From CAVTWD01 sp963738325 (lineage in GTDB: Bacteria; Actinomycetota; Acidimicrobiia; Acidimicrobiales; Ilumatobacteraceae), in the NCBI GenBank assembly GCA_963738325.1, contig CAVTWD010000009.1, positions 434,001 through 498,000 on the forward strand: a DNA stretch of 64,000 bases, read 5' to 3'. Position numbers and translations under genes: made by a program. A model generated the notes under the pieces. The model ran no database searches and was not told where the DNA came from. It was given only the letters and a program-made list of their open reading frames with translations. This document shows, in pieces, positions 9,582 to 18,061 of the stretch. Within the stretch, counting starts at the first letter, position 1. Each line of letters opens with the position of its first letter.

Positions 9582-10728
9582 CTACGGCGCGAAAAGCTGG
9601 CCGAGCTTGTCAGCGGCCTCGCGCTGCAGCGTCGGCGCAACGTGGGAGTACGTGTCGAGCGTGATGGCGATCGAGGAGTGCCCCAGGCGCTCCTGCACGA
9701 CCTTGGGGTGGATTCCGGCTTGCAGCGCAGCGGTGGCCATCGTGTGGCGCAAGTCGTGTAGCCGGATCACCGGGACGCCGACGGCTCGACATGCCCGCTC
9801 GAACAGCACCCGCAGTCGTTCCGGGTGGTAGGGCTGGCCGACCTCATCGACGAACACGTAGCCGCTGTCGAACCAGCCCGGTCCTGCGCAGAGTCGCTCC
9901 TCGAGCTGTCGGAGCCGGTGGGCTCGGAGCGCCTCGACGACGGCGGCATCGACAGGAATGACCCGGCGGCTTCGCGCCTTGGGCTCCGCGACGACAACCC
10001 GATAGTGCGCTGTCGTGCGCTGCTGCCGGACAGCGATCGCGCGATCGTCGAGGTCGACGTCCGCCCACCGGAGCCCAGCCAGCTCGCCCCGGCGCATGCC
10101 GCTGTTCAGCGCAACCACCCAGAGGGCGGCCAGACGGTCCGACGCCGTCGCCACGAGGAAGGTGCGGGCGTCCTCAGGACTCCAAGCCGTCATCTCCTTC
10201 TGCTCCACGCGCGGCGGCCTGACACCATGAGCGGGGTTGCGGGTCAGCAACCGCCACCGGACGGCGTCGCCGAGGGCTCGATGAAGCGTGCGGTGGACTT
10301 GGAGCACCGAGCGCGCCGAGAGCGGCGAGCCGTCTCTCTTCCCACCCTCGAGCAGCTCAACGTAGAGCGCCTGGACCCGCTGCGGCGTCAGGTCGGCAAG
10401 ACGAACTGCGCCGATGCGCGGCAACACATACGTCCGCAGGACGGCGCCGTAGTTCGCCCACGCCGAGTCGGCGAGCTCACCCTTGACCGCCGTCATCCAG
10501 GTCTCGATGAAGTCGGTGACCGTCTGCTTCGATGGCGACACGAACGCACCGCGCTCGGAGTTCGCCCAGCGCCTCGTTCAGCGCCGCTTGCGCCTCCCGT
10601 TTGGTACGGAAGCCTCCGCGCTGCCTCTGACGCCGGCGGCCATCGGGCCCGACGTCCAGATCGATCCGGTAGGACCATGTTCCGCCCGCCGTCCTCGGCT
10701 TCCTCAGCGCACCCCGCACGCCAGGCAT
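9582..10728 (-). pseudogene. Tyrosine integrase of the left-hand element, frameshifted between arm-binding and core domains
   Basis: The N-terminal AP2-like arm-binding part (MPGVRGALRKP, then WSYRIDLDVGPDGRRRQR) starts at ATG 10728. The SAM-like core-binding and catalytic domains follow in another frame from about 10545. Catalytic residues are present: Arg in NSGMRRGELAGL, His-x-x-Arg in LHDLRHTMAT, LGHSS, and Tyr in LDTYSHVAP. One extra C in GAGCGCGGTGCG would explain the shift. A GTG at 10541 could start a 319-residue form lacking the arm domain. The gene lies 90 bp from the 3' end of tRNA-Arg, the usual place for the integrase of a tRNA-targeted element. Confidence 0.85.
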
Positions 10729-10818
10729 TCTCGCGCGCTCGTGGACACTTCGTGGACACCGCCTCCATGAGAAAGGCCCCGCCAAACCTGGCAGGGCCTC
10801 TGACCTGGACTTCTTCAG

Positions 10819-10892
10819 CGCGCTCGGAGGGACTCGAACCCCCAACCTTTTGATCCGTAGTCAAATGCTCTAATCCATTGAGCTACGAGCGC
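10819..10892 (-). tRNA. tRNA-Arg(ACG)
   Basis: The minus strand begins GCGCTCGTAGCTCAATGG, has an anticodon stem TTTGA/TCAAA around loop CTACGGA (anticodon ACG) and the T-loop GGTTCGAGTCC, and ends CGAGCGC plus G. The acceptor stem pairs fully. Its 3' end faces the integrase and it probably served as attB for the element to its left. Confidence 0.95.
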
Positions 10893-10935
10893 TGGCGACT
10901 GGCAAGTCTAGGCCCGGGCGGTTGGCCCGGCATCC

Positions 10936-11730
10936 CTAGCTCCAGGGTCCCCAACCGGCGGCGAGGTAGATGGCGTAGGCCGCCTTGGTGTTCACGAGGG
11001 GATCGAACAACTGCGTCGGGCTGGTGATGCCCAACTTGGCCAGCAGCGATCGGCCCGCCTGGAAGTAGATGGCGAACAGCCCGTAGCAGCACCAGTTGTG
11101 CGACGTCGGAGTGAGGTGCGACTCGCGGTCGGCGATGGCGATGGCGCGATCGGCGAGCTGCGCCGGCCACACCGAACGGACGATGGCGACCACTGCCGCA
11201 GCCGAGTAGCTGACGGGCGGCACGGGCACGACCACCGGTGGGCGCGGTGCCGGCTTGGGCCTCGGGGCGCTGGTGGGCGGAGCCGGTTTGATCTTCCGCT
11301 TCGCCGGCACCTTGACGGTCGGCTTCGAGCCCGACATCGTGTGCTTCTTCTTCGCCACAGTCGTCTGAGTGACCCGAGCCGTCACGTGCCGCTTCGTCAT
11401 GATGCTGGACGCCGAGTGATGTCGCGGCTGTTGCACCGCTCTGGTCGGCGTGGCCGTCGCCGCCGTGGTCCCCGGCGTGGCCGACCGTGCGACGCGCGTT
11501 GTGGTCGGTGCCGCCGACGTGGCCGGTTCGACCGGAGTCGCGGTCAGGGTGCCGCCGGGCAGACCGGTCGCCTTCACCACATGCCCGCTTCCACGGGCGA
11601 AGACAGCCGCGATCGGCAGCAACAGCACGAACGCCGCCACCAGAATCGCCAGCCGACGAAGGAACGGATCCGCCATCGGCCCCCGGCGCCGGAGTGGTCG
11701 GCCCTCGTACCTCGGCGACTGGGTGTACAT
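10936..11730 (-). CDS. Membrane-anchored transglycosylase-like protein
   Basis: The protein has 264 residues. After a short cytoplasmic start there is one membrane segment (LAILVAAFVLLLPIAAVFA). A long Thr/Ala/Pro/Lys-rich linker follows, then a C-terminal lysozyme-like domain of about 80 residues: AIADRESHLTPTS with the likely catalytic Glu, CCYGLFAIYF, and a closing AAYAIYLAAGWGPWS. This matches SLT-type lytic transglycosylases, which cut peptidoglycan glycan strands. ATG 11730 was chosen for its AAGGGAG ribosome site; the frame is open further upstream. The linker probably spans the cell wall. Confidence 0.75.
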   Translation of the reverse strand: MYTQSPRYEGRPLRRRGPMADPFLRRLAILVAAFVLLLPIAAVFARGSGHVVKATGLPGGTLTATPVEPATSAAPTTTRVARSATPGTTAATATPTRAVQQPRHHSASSIMTKRHVTARVTQTTVAKKKHTMSGSKPTVKVPAKRKIKPAPPTSAPRPKPAPRPPVVVPVPPVSYSAAAVVAIVRSVWPAQLADRAIAIADRESHLTPTSHNWCCYGLFAIYFQAGRSLLAKLGITSPTQLFDPLVNTKAAYAIYLAAGWGPWS

Positions 11731-11962
11731 CGCGTGCGCTCCCTTCCTGCCGGTCCGCTCGTGGCGATGGCCCGGCACTGGGGGAGAGCGCCCGCGCCCG
11801 GGCTCGCTCCGCCCCCCACACGTCATCCGTATGGTTGTCGAGCGCGTGTCTTAGCCGGTTCTGTCACCGAAATGCAACAGGCGGTGTGACGCGCGTCACA
11901 GGGCCGGCGATGATGAGCGTGAGACCCGACCGCGGACGTCTCGACGAGGAGCAACGCGGGAG

Positions 11963-12051
11963 CGGAGAGGGTGGGATTTGAACCCACGGACGCGATTGCT
12001 CACGTCAACGCCTTAGCAGGGCGCCCCGTTCGGCCACTCCGGCACCTCTCC
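11963..12051 (-). tRNA. tRNA-Ser(GCT)
   Basis: Class II tRNA of 89 bases. The acceptor pairs GGAGAGG with CCTCTCC, the anticodon loop is CTGCTAA (GCT), there is a long variable arm, and the T-loop is GGGTTCAAATCCC. Confidence 0.95.
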
Positions 12052-12139
12052 TCGGAGCCCAGCAGCGTAGTAGACGCCCGCCCGGCCGTCACCGGGCGCC
12101 CAACGCGTGCGAACAAGCTCGTTGGGCAGCGGGGGCCCC

Positions 12140-12929
12140 TCAGTCGAGCGATGTGGGCACGGCCAGAATCGGGTGCGACGCCTTGCGGGCGAGCGCCAAG
12201 GTGACGCTCGGGCGGGTCAGGCGCTCGCGTCGGTTCCGCCGGCAGCTCGCCACGGCGATCAGTGGTGAGTCGAGCTTGTCGGCAAAGCGGCCGATGGCGG
12301 CAACCGGGTCGTCGTCGTAGGTGACGTCCCACTGGACCTCGTCGCCGTTGCGGTCGAGCAGCTCGGTCAATTGGTGCAAGACGTCCGGAGCGTCGCCGGC
12401 ATCCGTGGCCCCGGCCGGGAGCACCTGGAGCAACCATGTCTCCATCGCGCCAGGCGTGGTCCAGCGCGGCATCTCCTCGACGAGCGGCTGCCACCGCCGG
12501 GAGCCGTCGATGCAGGTCAGCAGCGTGGAGTAGTGGGCGGGCGGGTCGTTCGGCACCTTCGGCCCCACGAGCACGATCGGAACTCGACTGCGGCGCAGGA
12601 GCTCCTCGCTCACGCTGCCGATGAACAGCTCACCGACGGCTCCTCTGGCGTGGGTGGCGAGGCAGATGATCGTGCGGCCATCCGTGACCGCGCCAAGTAG
12701 CTGGTCCACCGGCTCACCGGCGAGGCGAACGTAGTGATCGGGATCGCACCCGGCCGCCAGCGCATGCGCGGCCCGCGTCGTCGTAGTCCGTCTGCGGGTC
12801 CATGCCCTCCGATCCGACCACGACGACATCGAGTTGGGCCCCGAGGTGGCGGGCAATGGCACGGGCGGGACCGAGAGCCCGATCGCTCTCGAAGGTCAGA
12901 TCCAAGGGAACCAGTACACGCTCGTACAT
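12140..12929 (-). pseudogene. Two-domain universal stress protein, one frameshift
   Basis: The N-terminal UspA strand and helix (MYERVLVPLDLTFESDRAL) are read from ATG 12929. From about 12780 the rest continues in another frame: ATHARGAVGELFIGSVSEEL is the nucleotide-binding loop of domain 1. A second, weaker Usp domain follows (LIAVASCRRNRRERLTRPSV). One extra G in a GCGGGCC run joins them. The protein would be about 262 residues, the usual tandem-Usp size. Usp proteins bind ATP and help cells survive growth arrest. A DosR-like palindrome lies 54 bp upstream. Confidence 0.8.
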
Positions 12930-12982
12930 CGCGGGCCTCCATGCTCCTTACATCGTCACGCGTTCGCGACACGTTCCACCAC

Positions 12983-12995
12983 GGACCAAAGTCCC
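12983..12995 (-). promoter_or_regulatory. DosR-like box upstream of the two-domain Usp
   Basis: The minus strand reads GGGACTTTGGTCC, close to the mycobacterial DosR core GGGACTTNNGTCCC. It lies about 54 bp before the Usp start, a normal activator position. It belongs to a set of similar sites in this cluster. Confidence 0.6.
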
Positions 12996-13027
12996 GGCAA
13001 CCGGCCCGAGGGGCAGCCCGCGACGCT

Positions 13028-14161
13028 TCAGTAGCGGAAGCGTCCCGCGACGACGATGTCCTCTCCCAGCTCGCCGTCCCAGAGCGGATAGAGCCCGGCC
13101 CGCTGGGCGAGGGCCGCGGCGATGAGGGCGCTCACCGGGTCGTCCTGCGGATCGAAACCCGGTACGAAGCCCAGCGACTGGCTCGCGTCGGGACGCACGA
13201 GCAAGGTGGCGAGGCCGCCCTCCCGGCACACGGCCATCAACGTCGCAGGGTCGGTCGATCCGTTGGCGGGATCGTCCTTCATAGCCTGCACCGCGGCGCG
13301 ACGGTCACCGTCGAGCAGAGGTTCGGCGATCGGCCAGGTGCCATGATGGAGCTCCGTCGCGGTCGAGCCATCGGGGTTCCCGAGCACGGCTGTCTGGGCG
13401 ATGCGGTGATAGCCGGAGAGGGCGCGGAAGACGTCGAGCTCGGCGGCCACACCTGCGAGCACGAGGTGACCGCCGGCGGGGCGCAGCACCGGCTCGATGG
13501 CTCGGTTGATCGCTCGCAGGTACCGGCGTTGCTGATCCTTGCGGGCATCGCTGGCGGCCGGCGCGTGGCGCACCGCGACAACGCGCCCTCCGGCGTGTGC
13601 AGCGGCATGCATTGTGGTGAAGCGTTCGTGCCCTCCCTCGTGGGCCACATCGGCCATGCTCCTCGGCAACCCGGGCACGTCCACCTCTGTGAGCTCGTCG
13701 TGGTTCCCTCGCAGGAGCCGCACGGAATTGCCGCTCAACGCCAGCACGAAGTAGTGGCCAGCGGGGGTCAGCTCAGCCACGAGCGGGCCGACGACGGGAC
13801 GAGTGGTCACCCGCGCGAACTGGCCGTGGGCCTGGTGCAGGAACAGGCGGCAGGTGCGGGAGGTCGAGGAGAAGATGGCGAGGCCGGGTGGGCCGATCGG
13901 GCGCTGGCCGTCCTCCAGCAACGCCTCCCCCGCCGTCAGCATCTCGTCGATCTCGCCGGCGCGTAGCTCGAAGCCGTCGGCGAGTTGGCGCCGCGCCGCC
14001 CGCAGCAGCTGCTTGGTGGCGATGCGGTCGGGCTCGCTGCTCGGATTCGTGAGGTCGTGCTCGAGGTAGAGGCTCACGCAGGGGGCCTGGGGCCACGTGA
14101 TCAGGCTCGTGAGCACCTCCTTCGAGACGAGCGTCGTCCAGGCCCCGCCGGGCTTGTTCAC
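13028..14161 (-). CDS. baeRF (bacterial eRF1-like) family protein
   Basis: The protein has 377 residues. It starts at GTG 14161, overlapping the stop of the PPOX gene (GTGA), so the two are translationally coupled. Family features are ITWPQAPCVSLYLEHDL near the start, a central part with LALSGNSVRLLRG, and a C-terminal L7Ae/eRF1-like part (HLVLAGVAAELDVFRALSGY) ending in the short GRFRY. This matches the bacterial relatives of archaeo-eukaryotic release factor 1, proposed to act on stalled or hibernating ribosomes. Mycobacterial Rv2629, a DosR-regulon member, is of this general type. The exact role here is unknown. Confidence 0.75.
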   Translation of the reverse strand: MNKPGGAWTTLVSKEVLTSLITWPQAPCVSLYLEHDLTNPSSEPDRIATKQLLRAARRQLADGFELRAGEIDEMLTAGEALLEDGQRPIGPPGLAIFSSTSRTCRLFLHQAHGQFARVTTRPVVGPLVAELTPAGHYFVLALSGNSVRLLRGNHDELTEVDVPGLPRSMADVAHEGGHERFTTMHAAAHAGGRVVAVRHAPAASDARKDQQRRYLRAINRAIEPVLRPAGGHLVLAGVAAELDVFRALSGYHRIAQTAVLGNPDGSTATELHHGTWPIAEPLLDGDRRAAVQAMKDDPANGSTDPATLMAVCREGGLATLLVRPDASQSLGFVPGFDPQDDPVSALIAAALAQRAGLYPLWDGELGEDIVVAGRFRY

Positions 14162-14601
14162 AGGTAACCCCTTTCGCGCCCCCTGCCGGTCGTGTCCTCG
14201 GCCTTGACCCAGCGGCCACTGATGTCGGTGGCGCGGATGAGGAACCAGCGATCGTGTGTCCCCGGCGCCCACGCTTCGACGAGACGGTCGAGGCCGTCGC
14301 GAACCACTTCGTCGGAATCCAGCTCGACGACCACGCCGTGGACGACGACGCTCCAGCCCGTCCGGCGCACCTCGTCGACCCCGTCGACTTCGAAGGCGAC
14401 CTCGGCGCCCCTCAGGAGATCGGCCGCCTCTTCGTTCGCGCGGCGGAAGATGATGCGGTTCTCCTCCAGGGCGTAGTTGAGGACGGCCACCTCGACGCGC
14501 TCTCGACTCGACGCGAGCCGGCCAACGCCTCGCGTCCGCAACAATGCCCAGCACTCGGCGTCGCTCAACGGGCGGAGCTCGGCCGGCCGACCAGTCATCA
14601 T
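14158..14601 (-). CDS. Pyridoxamine 5'-phosphate oxidase-family flavoprotein
   Basis: The 147-residue protein has the split-barrel PPOX fold: LRTRGVGRLASSRERVEVAV, then IIFRRANEEAADLL, then VAFEVDGVDEVRRTGWSVVV. Such proteins bind FMN or F420 and reduce small molecules. It is the first gene of a two-gene unit with the baeRF gene. A 19-bp palindrome of the cluster type lies 48 bp before ATG 14601. The substrate cannot be told from sequence. Confidence 0.85.
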   Translation of the reverse strand: MMTGRPAELRPLSDAECWALLRTRGVGRLASSRERVEVAVLNYALEENRIIFRRANEEAADLLRGAEVAFEVDGVDEVRRTGWSVVVHGVVVELDSDEVVRDGLDRLVEAWAPGTHDRWFLIRATDISGRWVKAEDTTGRGRERGYL

Positions 14602-14648
14602 GGCCGCCTCCTCATGCTTTCAGCGTGCGCCGGGCTGCCGGTGTCGGG

Positions 14649-14667
14649 CCAGGGCCGAAGGTCCTGG
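14649..14667. promoter_or_regulatory. DosR-like 19-bp palindrome upstream of PPOX-baeRF
   Basis: On the minus strand it reads CCAGGACCTTCGGCCCTGG, two CCAGG(A/G)CC half sites facing each other. It is nearly the same as the sites at 17748, 22611 and 24243. Confidence 0.7.
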
Positions 14668-14732
14668 TCAGCTAATGCCGTGGCCGGCAACGCTCACCCC
14701 GTTGCGCCGGCCAGTGCTCGGCGGACCGGGCC

Positions 14733-15212
14733 TCAGTCAGCGGTCACGGCACTCGCGCGGATCGTGGTGCGCTCGGGTGAGGGGACGACCAGGACGGGAC
14801 AGGTGGCGTGGTGAACGACCTGCTGGCTGACCGACCCCAGGAGAAGTCCCTTGAAGCCGCCCAGGCCACGACTCCCCACGACGACGAGCCAGGCACCCTC
14901 GGCCGCCTCCAGGATCGCCCTCGCGGGCAGGTCGTTCACAAGGTTGACCGTGGCGTCACCAGCTCGTCCACCGAGCTCCTCCTCGAGCAGCGCCCGGAGC
15001 TCGGACTCGGCCGCGGCGGCGTCGAAATGCGCGTCGAAGGGGCTCTCCACCGGTTGCTCGAGGAAGTTCCAGGCGTGGAGCACTTCGAGTTGGCCGGAAT
15101 GGGCTCGCGCTTCCTCGTCGGCTCGCCGCAGCGCGAGCCGGCTCGTGGGCGAGCCGTCGACGGCCGCGACGATCCGCCGCGGCGACGCTCCTGGTTCGCT
15201 CGGGCTGTTCAT
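14733..15212 (-). CDS. Single-domain universal stress protein
   Basis: The 159-residue protein has a complete UspA fold. It begins RRIVAAVDGSPTSRLALRRA, and its ATP-binding motif is GSRGLGGFKGLLLGSVSQQ followed by CPVLVVPS. ATG 15212 overlaps the TGA of the P-type ATPase gene (ATGA), so both are one operon and expression is coupled. It probably binds ATP and acts in stress survival. Confidence 0.9.
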   Translation of the reverse strand: MNSPSEPGASPRRIVAAVDGSPTSRLALRRADEEARAHSGQLEVLHAWNFLEQPVESPFDAHFDAAAAESELRALLEEELGGRAGDATVNLVNDLPARAILEAAEGAWLVVVGSRGLGGFKGLLLGSVSQQVVHHATCPVLVVPSPERTTIRASAVTAD

Positions 15213-17620
15213 GATGTGGGCCCTCCTCTCGTCCCGCCCCCTCCGGCTGATCGAGGCGACGCCGGCGCAGGCACCAGCTCGTCGGACAGGTCGCCGAGGC
15301 TCAGGTAGGCCTCCTCCTCCTGCGAGAAGTGCAAGAGCAGCACGGCATGGAGGCCGTAGAGGAGGCGGCGGATCTCGAGGAGGTCGTCGCTGTTCGGGTC
15401 GGTGGCGTCAACGGTCCGCAGCAGCCGGCCGAGGCGGCGCACCTGGTGGCGGATCTCGAGATGGGCGCGGCTCATGGGCGCGGTCGGATCGACGCCACCG
15501 AGCGCCAGCCCGAGCACGGGGTACAGCTCGGCGTCCTCCGCCTCCTCGTGCGGGAGGAGGTCCTCCACGAGGCGCTTCTCGAGGGCGAGGACTGCGTCCA
15601 GCCCCGTCTTCGGGTCGTCCGTCCCCAAGCGGTCCGCGGTGTGGCGCACCTCTTCCAGGATCGGCCGGAGGTGATGGTGCTCACTGCCGAAGCGACGGGT
15701 GAGCACGACCCCTTCCGGCGGAAGCCGGATGCCGATCGAGCGGGTGTGCAGCGCCCGCAGCGCGTTGAGGATGGCAGCGGCGTCGATCGCTTCTTGGAGG
15801 AAGGCGCCCATCACGAGCGGGATCAGCCCGACGGCGGCGAGCGCCATCGCCGCGAGCGAAAGGCCCATGCCGATCGCCACGCTCTGCCTGGCGATGCGCC
15901 CGGCGCGACGAGCAATGGCAACGGCATCGCCGAGACGGTCGATCCGCTCGACGGTGAGCACCACGTCGGCCACCTCGGTCGAGGCGGTCCCGCCGCGAGC
16001 ACCCATGGCCACACCGACGTCGGCCAGCGCCAGGGCCGGGGCGTCGTTGATCCCGTCGCCGACCATGATCGTCGGCCCCTGTTGGCGTTCGAGGCGCACC
16101 GCGTCGGCCTTCTCGGCCGGAGTGCGTTCGGCCAGGACGGCGTCGACCCCGATCACCGCGCCCACGCTCTCGGCCACGTCGGCCCGGTCGCCGGTGATCA
16201 ACACGATGCGCTCGATGCCGCCCTGCCGGAGGGCGCGGATCGTCCTGGCGGCGTCCGGGCGAACGGGATCAGCGAGCAGTACTGCTCCGGCCGGGCCACC
16301 GTCGACGGACACGAAGACGGCGAGCGCGCCCTCGCTGTCGGCCCGTCGCTGGAGGCGCGCCGACCACGACGCGTCGAACTCACCGTCGACCCACTCGGCC
16401 CGCCCGATGGCAACCTCATGTCCCGCCACCAGTCCGCGCTCGCCCTGGCCGGCGACCTCCTGGACGTCGACCGGGACGTCGAGGGCGAGCCCCCGTGACC
16501 GGGCGGCGCGGACCATGGCTTCGGCCAGAACGTGGGGCGAGACCTGATCGAGGGACGCGGCGAGGCGGAGGATCTCCGCTTCGGACCATCGCGCTGCAGG
16601 CACCACCGCGGTGAGCGTGGGAACGCCGACGGTCAACGTGCCGGTCTTGTCGAGCAGCAACACCCGACCAGCCGCGAGCCGTTCCAGCGCGCCGCCGTCC
16701 TTGACGAGGACGCCCCGCTCGGCCGCCCTCGACAGCCCGGACACGATAGCCACGGGCGCGGCCAGAACCAGCGGGCAGGGCGTCGCCACGACGAGCACGG
16801 CGATGGCTCTGACGAAGTCGCCGCTCACCGCCCATGCGAGCGCCGCCACCAGCAGGGACAGACCGACGAAGAGACCGGCCTGGCGGTCGGCGAGCCGGAC
16901 GAACGGGGCGGTGTCGGCCCGAGCCTCCTGAACGAGGCGCACGATCCCGCCGTAAGTGCTCTCCGAGGCGGTCGTGGTGGCCCGGAGCTCGAAGGCGTCG
17001 CCGGCGTTGACGACGCCGCTGCGCACGGAGCTGCCCGCCGTCCGCTCGACGGGTATCGCCTCGCCGGTGAGCGACGACTCGTCGAGGACGGCGACGCCGC
17101 GCTCCACCCGGCCGTCGACCGCCACCACCTCGCCCCGGCCGACGAAGAGCACGTCGCCCGGTCGCAACTCGCCGACGGGCACGAGCTCCAGGCCGCCGTG
17201 GCCATCCCGGCGACGGGCGGTGCGCGGCACGCGGCTCAAGAGCGCGGCCAGCTCGCGGCCGGCTCGGGCCGACGCATGGGCTTCGAGCGCCCGGCCGGTG
17301 AGCAGCATGATCGTGATGACGGCGCCGGCGAGGGGCTCGCCGACGACGAGGGTGCCGGCCAGGGCGATCACGGCGATGACGTCGACGCCGAAGAGACGGT
17401 GCCGGAGGCTGGCGACCACCCACCATCCCGCGGCCGCCAGGCCGGCGAGCGCCACCGCGGACCAGACACCCGATGCCGCCTCGGCGCGGCTGGCGACGTG
17501 GAGGATGGCTCCGGCCGCGAGGGCCGCGATCGACACAGCGAGAAGGACCGACGTGAGCACGGCGCCCGTCAGCTCGCGTCGTCCATCGTGCGCGACACGA
17601 GAGCGCGGGCTCAGCACCAT
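15209..17620 (-). CDS. P1B-type metal-transporting ATPase with C-terminal hemerythrin domain
   Basis: The protein has 803 residues. It holds the actuator loop with LTGEAIPVER, the membrane metal site ATPCPLVLAAP, the phosphorylated Asp in DKTGTLTVG, SPHVLAEA where most relatives have HPLA, and the hinge GDGINDAPALALADVG. After the last membrane helices about 150 residues form a hemerythrin (HHE) domain, with His in SEHHHLRP, LLPHEEAED, SRAHLEIRHQ and LLHFSQEEE. This layout matches the P1B-5 subgroup, which exports Fe/Ni and may sense iron or oxygen through the hemerythrin part. No N-terminal metal-binding domain is present. ATG 17620 was chosen because the sequence before it is not membrane-like. 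The Usp gene follows as an operon partner. Confidence 0.9.
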   Translation of the reverse strand: MVLSPRSRVAHDGRRELTGAVLTSVLLAVSIAALAAGAILHVASRAEAASGVWSAVALAGLAAAGWWVVASLRHRLFGVDVIAVIALAGTLVVGEPLAGAVITIMLLTGRALEAHASARAGRELAALLSRVPRTARRRDGHGGLELVPVGELRPGDVLFVGRGEVVAVDGRVERGVAVLDESSLTGEAIPVERTAGSSVRSGVVNAGDAFELRATTTASESTYGGIVRLVQEARADTAPFVRLADRQAGLFVGLSLLVAALAWAVSGDFVRAIAVLVVATPCPLVLAAPVAIVSGLSRAAERGVLVKDGGALERLAAGRVLLLDKTGTLTVGVPTLTAVVPAARWSEAEILRLAASLDQVSPHVLAEAMVRAARSRGLALDVPVDVQEVAGQGERGLVAGHEVAIGRAEWVDGEFDASWSARLQRRADSEGALAVFVSVDGGPAGAVLLADPVRPDAARTIRALRQGGIERIVLITGDRADVAESVGAVIGVDAVLAERTPAEKADAVRLERQQGPTIMVGDGINDAPALALADVGVAMGARGGTASTEVADVVLTVERIDRLGDAVAIARRAGRIARQSVAIGMGLSLAAMALAAVGLIPLVMGAFLQEAIDAAAILNALRALHTRSIGIRLPPEGVVLTRRFGSEHHHLRPILEEVRHTADRLGTDDPKTGLDAVLALEKRLVEDLLPHEEAEDAELYPVLGLALGGVDPTAPMSRAHLEIRHQVRRLGRLLRTVDATDPNSDDLLEIRRLLYGLHAVLLLHFSQEEEAYLSLGDLSDELVPAPASPRSAGGGGTRGGPTS

Positions 17621-17747
17621 GCGTTCAAGTGTGGGACCGCGGCGGCCCGCGGGCACCGGCCCGATGGTCCGATCGCGAGGGACGTTCGGCACTCGACCCC
17701 GGCCGTGCCTGGCCATGGGACGGTCAGGTCATCACACCTGCCGTTCG

Positions 17748-17766
17748 CCAGGACCTTTTTCTCTGG
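17748..17766. promoter_or_regulatory. DosR-like 19-bp site between the ATPase and DUF1918 genes
   Basis: It reads CCAGGACCTTTTTCTCTGG, matching the site at 14649 in the outer CCAGGACCTT and CTGG. It lies 73 bp before DUF1918 and 128 bp before the divergent ATPase gene and could serve either. Confidence 0.55.
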
Positions 17767-17839
17767 CTCGCCGCGGTCGGGCTTCGTACCGTTGACGCAG
17801 AGGCACGTGGAAGGCAGGCGCGATCAGAGGAGGTACGCG

Positions 17840-18031
17840 ATGCGTGCAGCAATTGGCGACAGGCTCGTCGTACGAGGCCACCACGTGGGCGACGTCGATC
17901 GCGACGCCGTCGTGCTCGCCGTCGAGGGCAAAGACGGTGGCCCCCCGTACCGGGTGCGCTGGAGCGACGGCCACGAAGGGCTGTTCTTCCCCGGCCCCGA
18001 CACCATCGTCGAGCACCTCCCGAACACGTAG
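17840..18031 (+). CDS. DUF1918 domain protein
   Basis: This 63-residue protein starts at ATG 17840 behind a strong GAGGAGG ribosome site. The sequence MRAAIGDRLVVRGHHVG, then PPYRVRWSDGHEGLFFPG, is a typical DUF1918 single domain (SH3-like beta barrel). Function is unknown; relatives are common beside stress genes in actinomycetes. Confidence 0.92.
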   Translation: MRAAIGDRLVVRGHHVGDVDRDAVVLAVEGKDGGPPYRVRWSDGHEGLFFPGPDTIVEHLPNT

Positions 18032-18061
18032 CGGCGCAGCGCGGCCGCGAGCTCCTTCGCG

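Noticed and set aside
17630..17655. Further DosR-like site (GGGACCGCGGCGGCCC) before the P-type ATPase
   Set aside because: It lacks the central CTT and the outer CTGG; similarity is no better than other GC-rich stretches.
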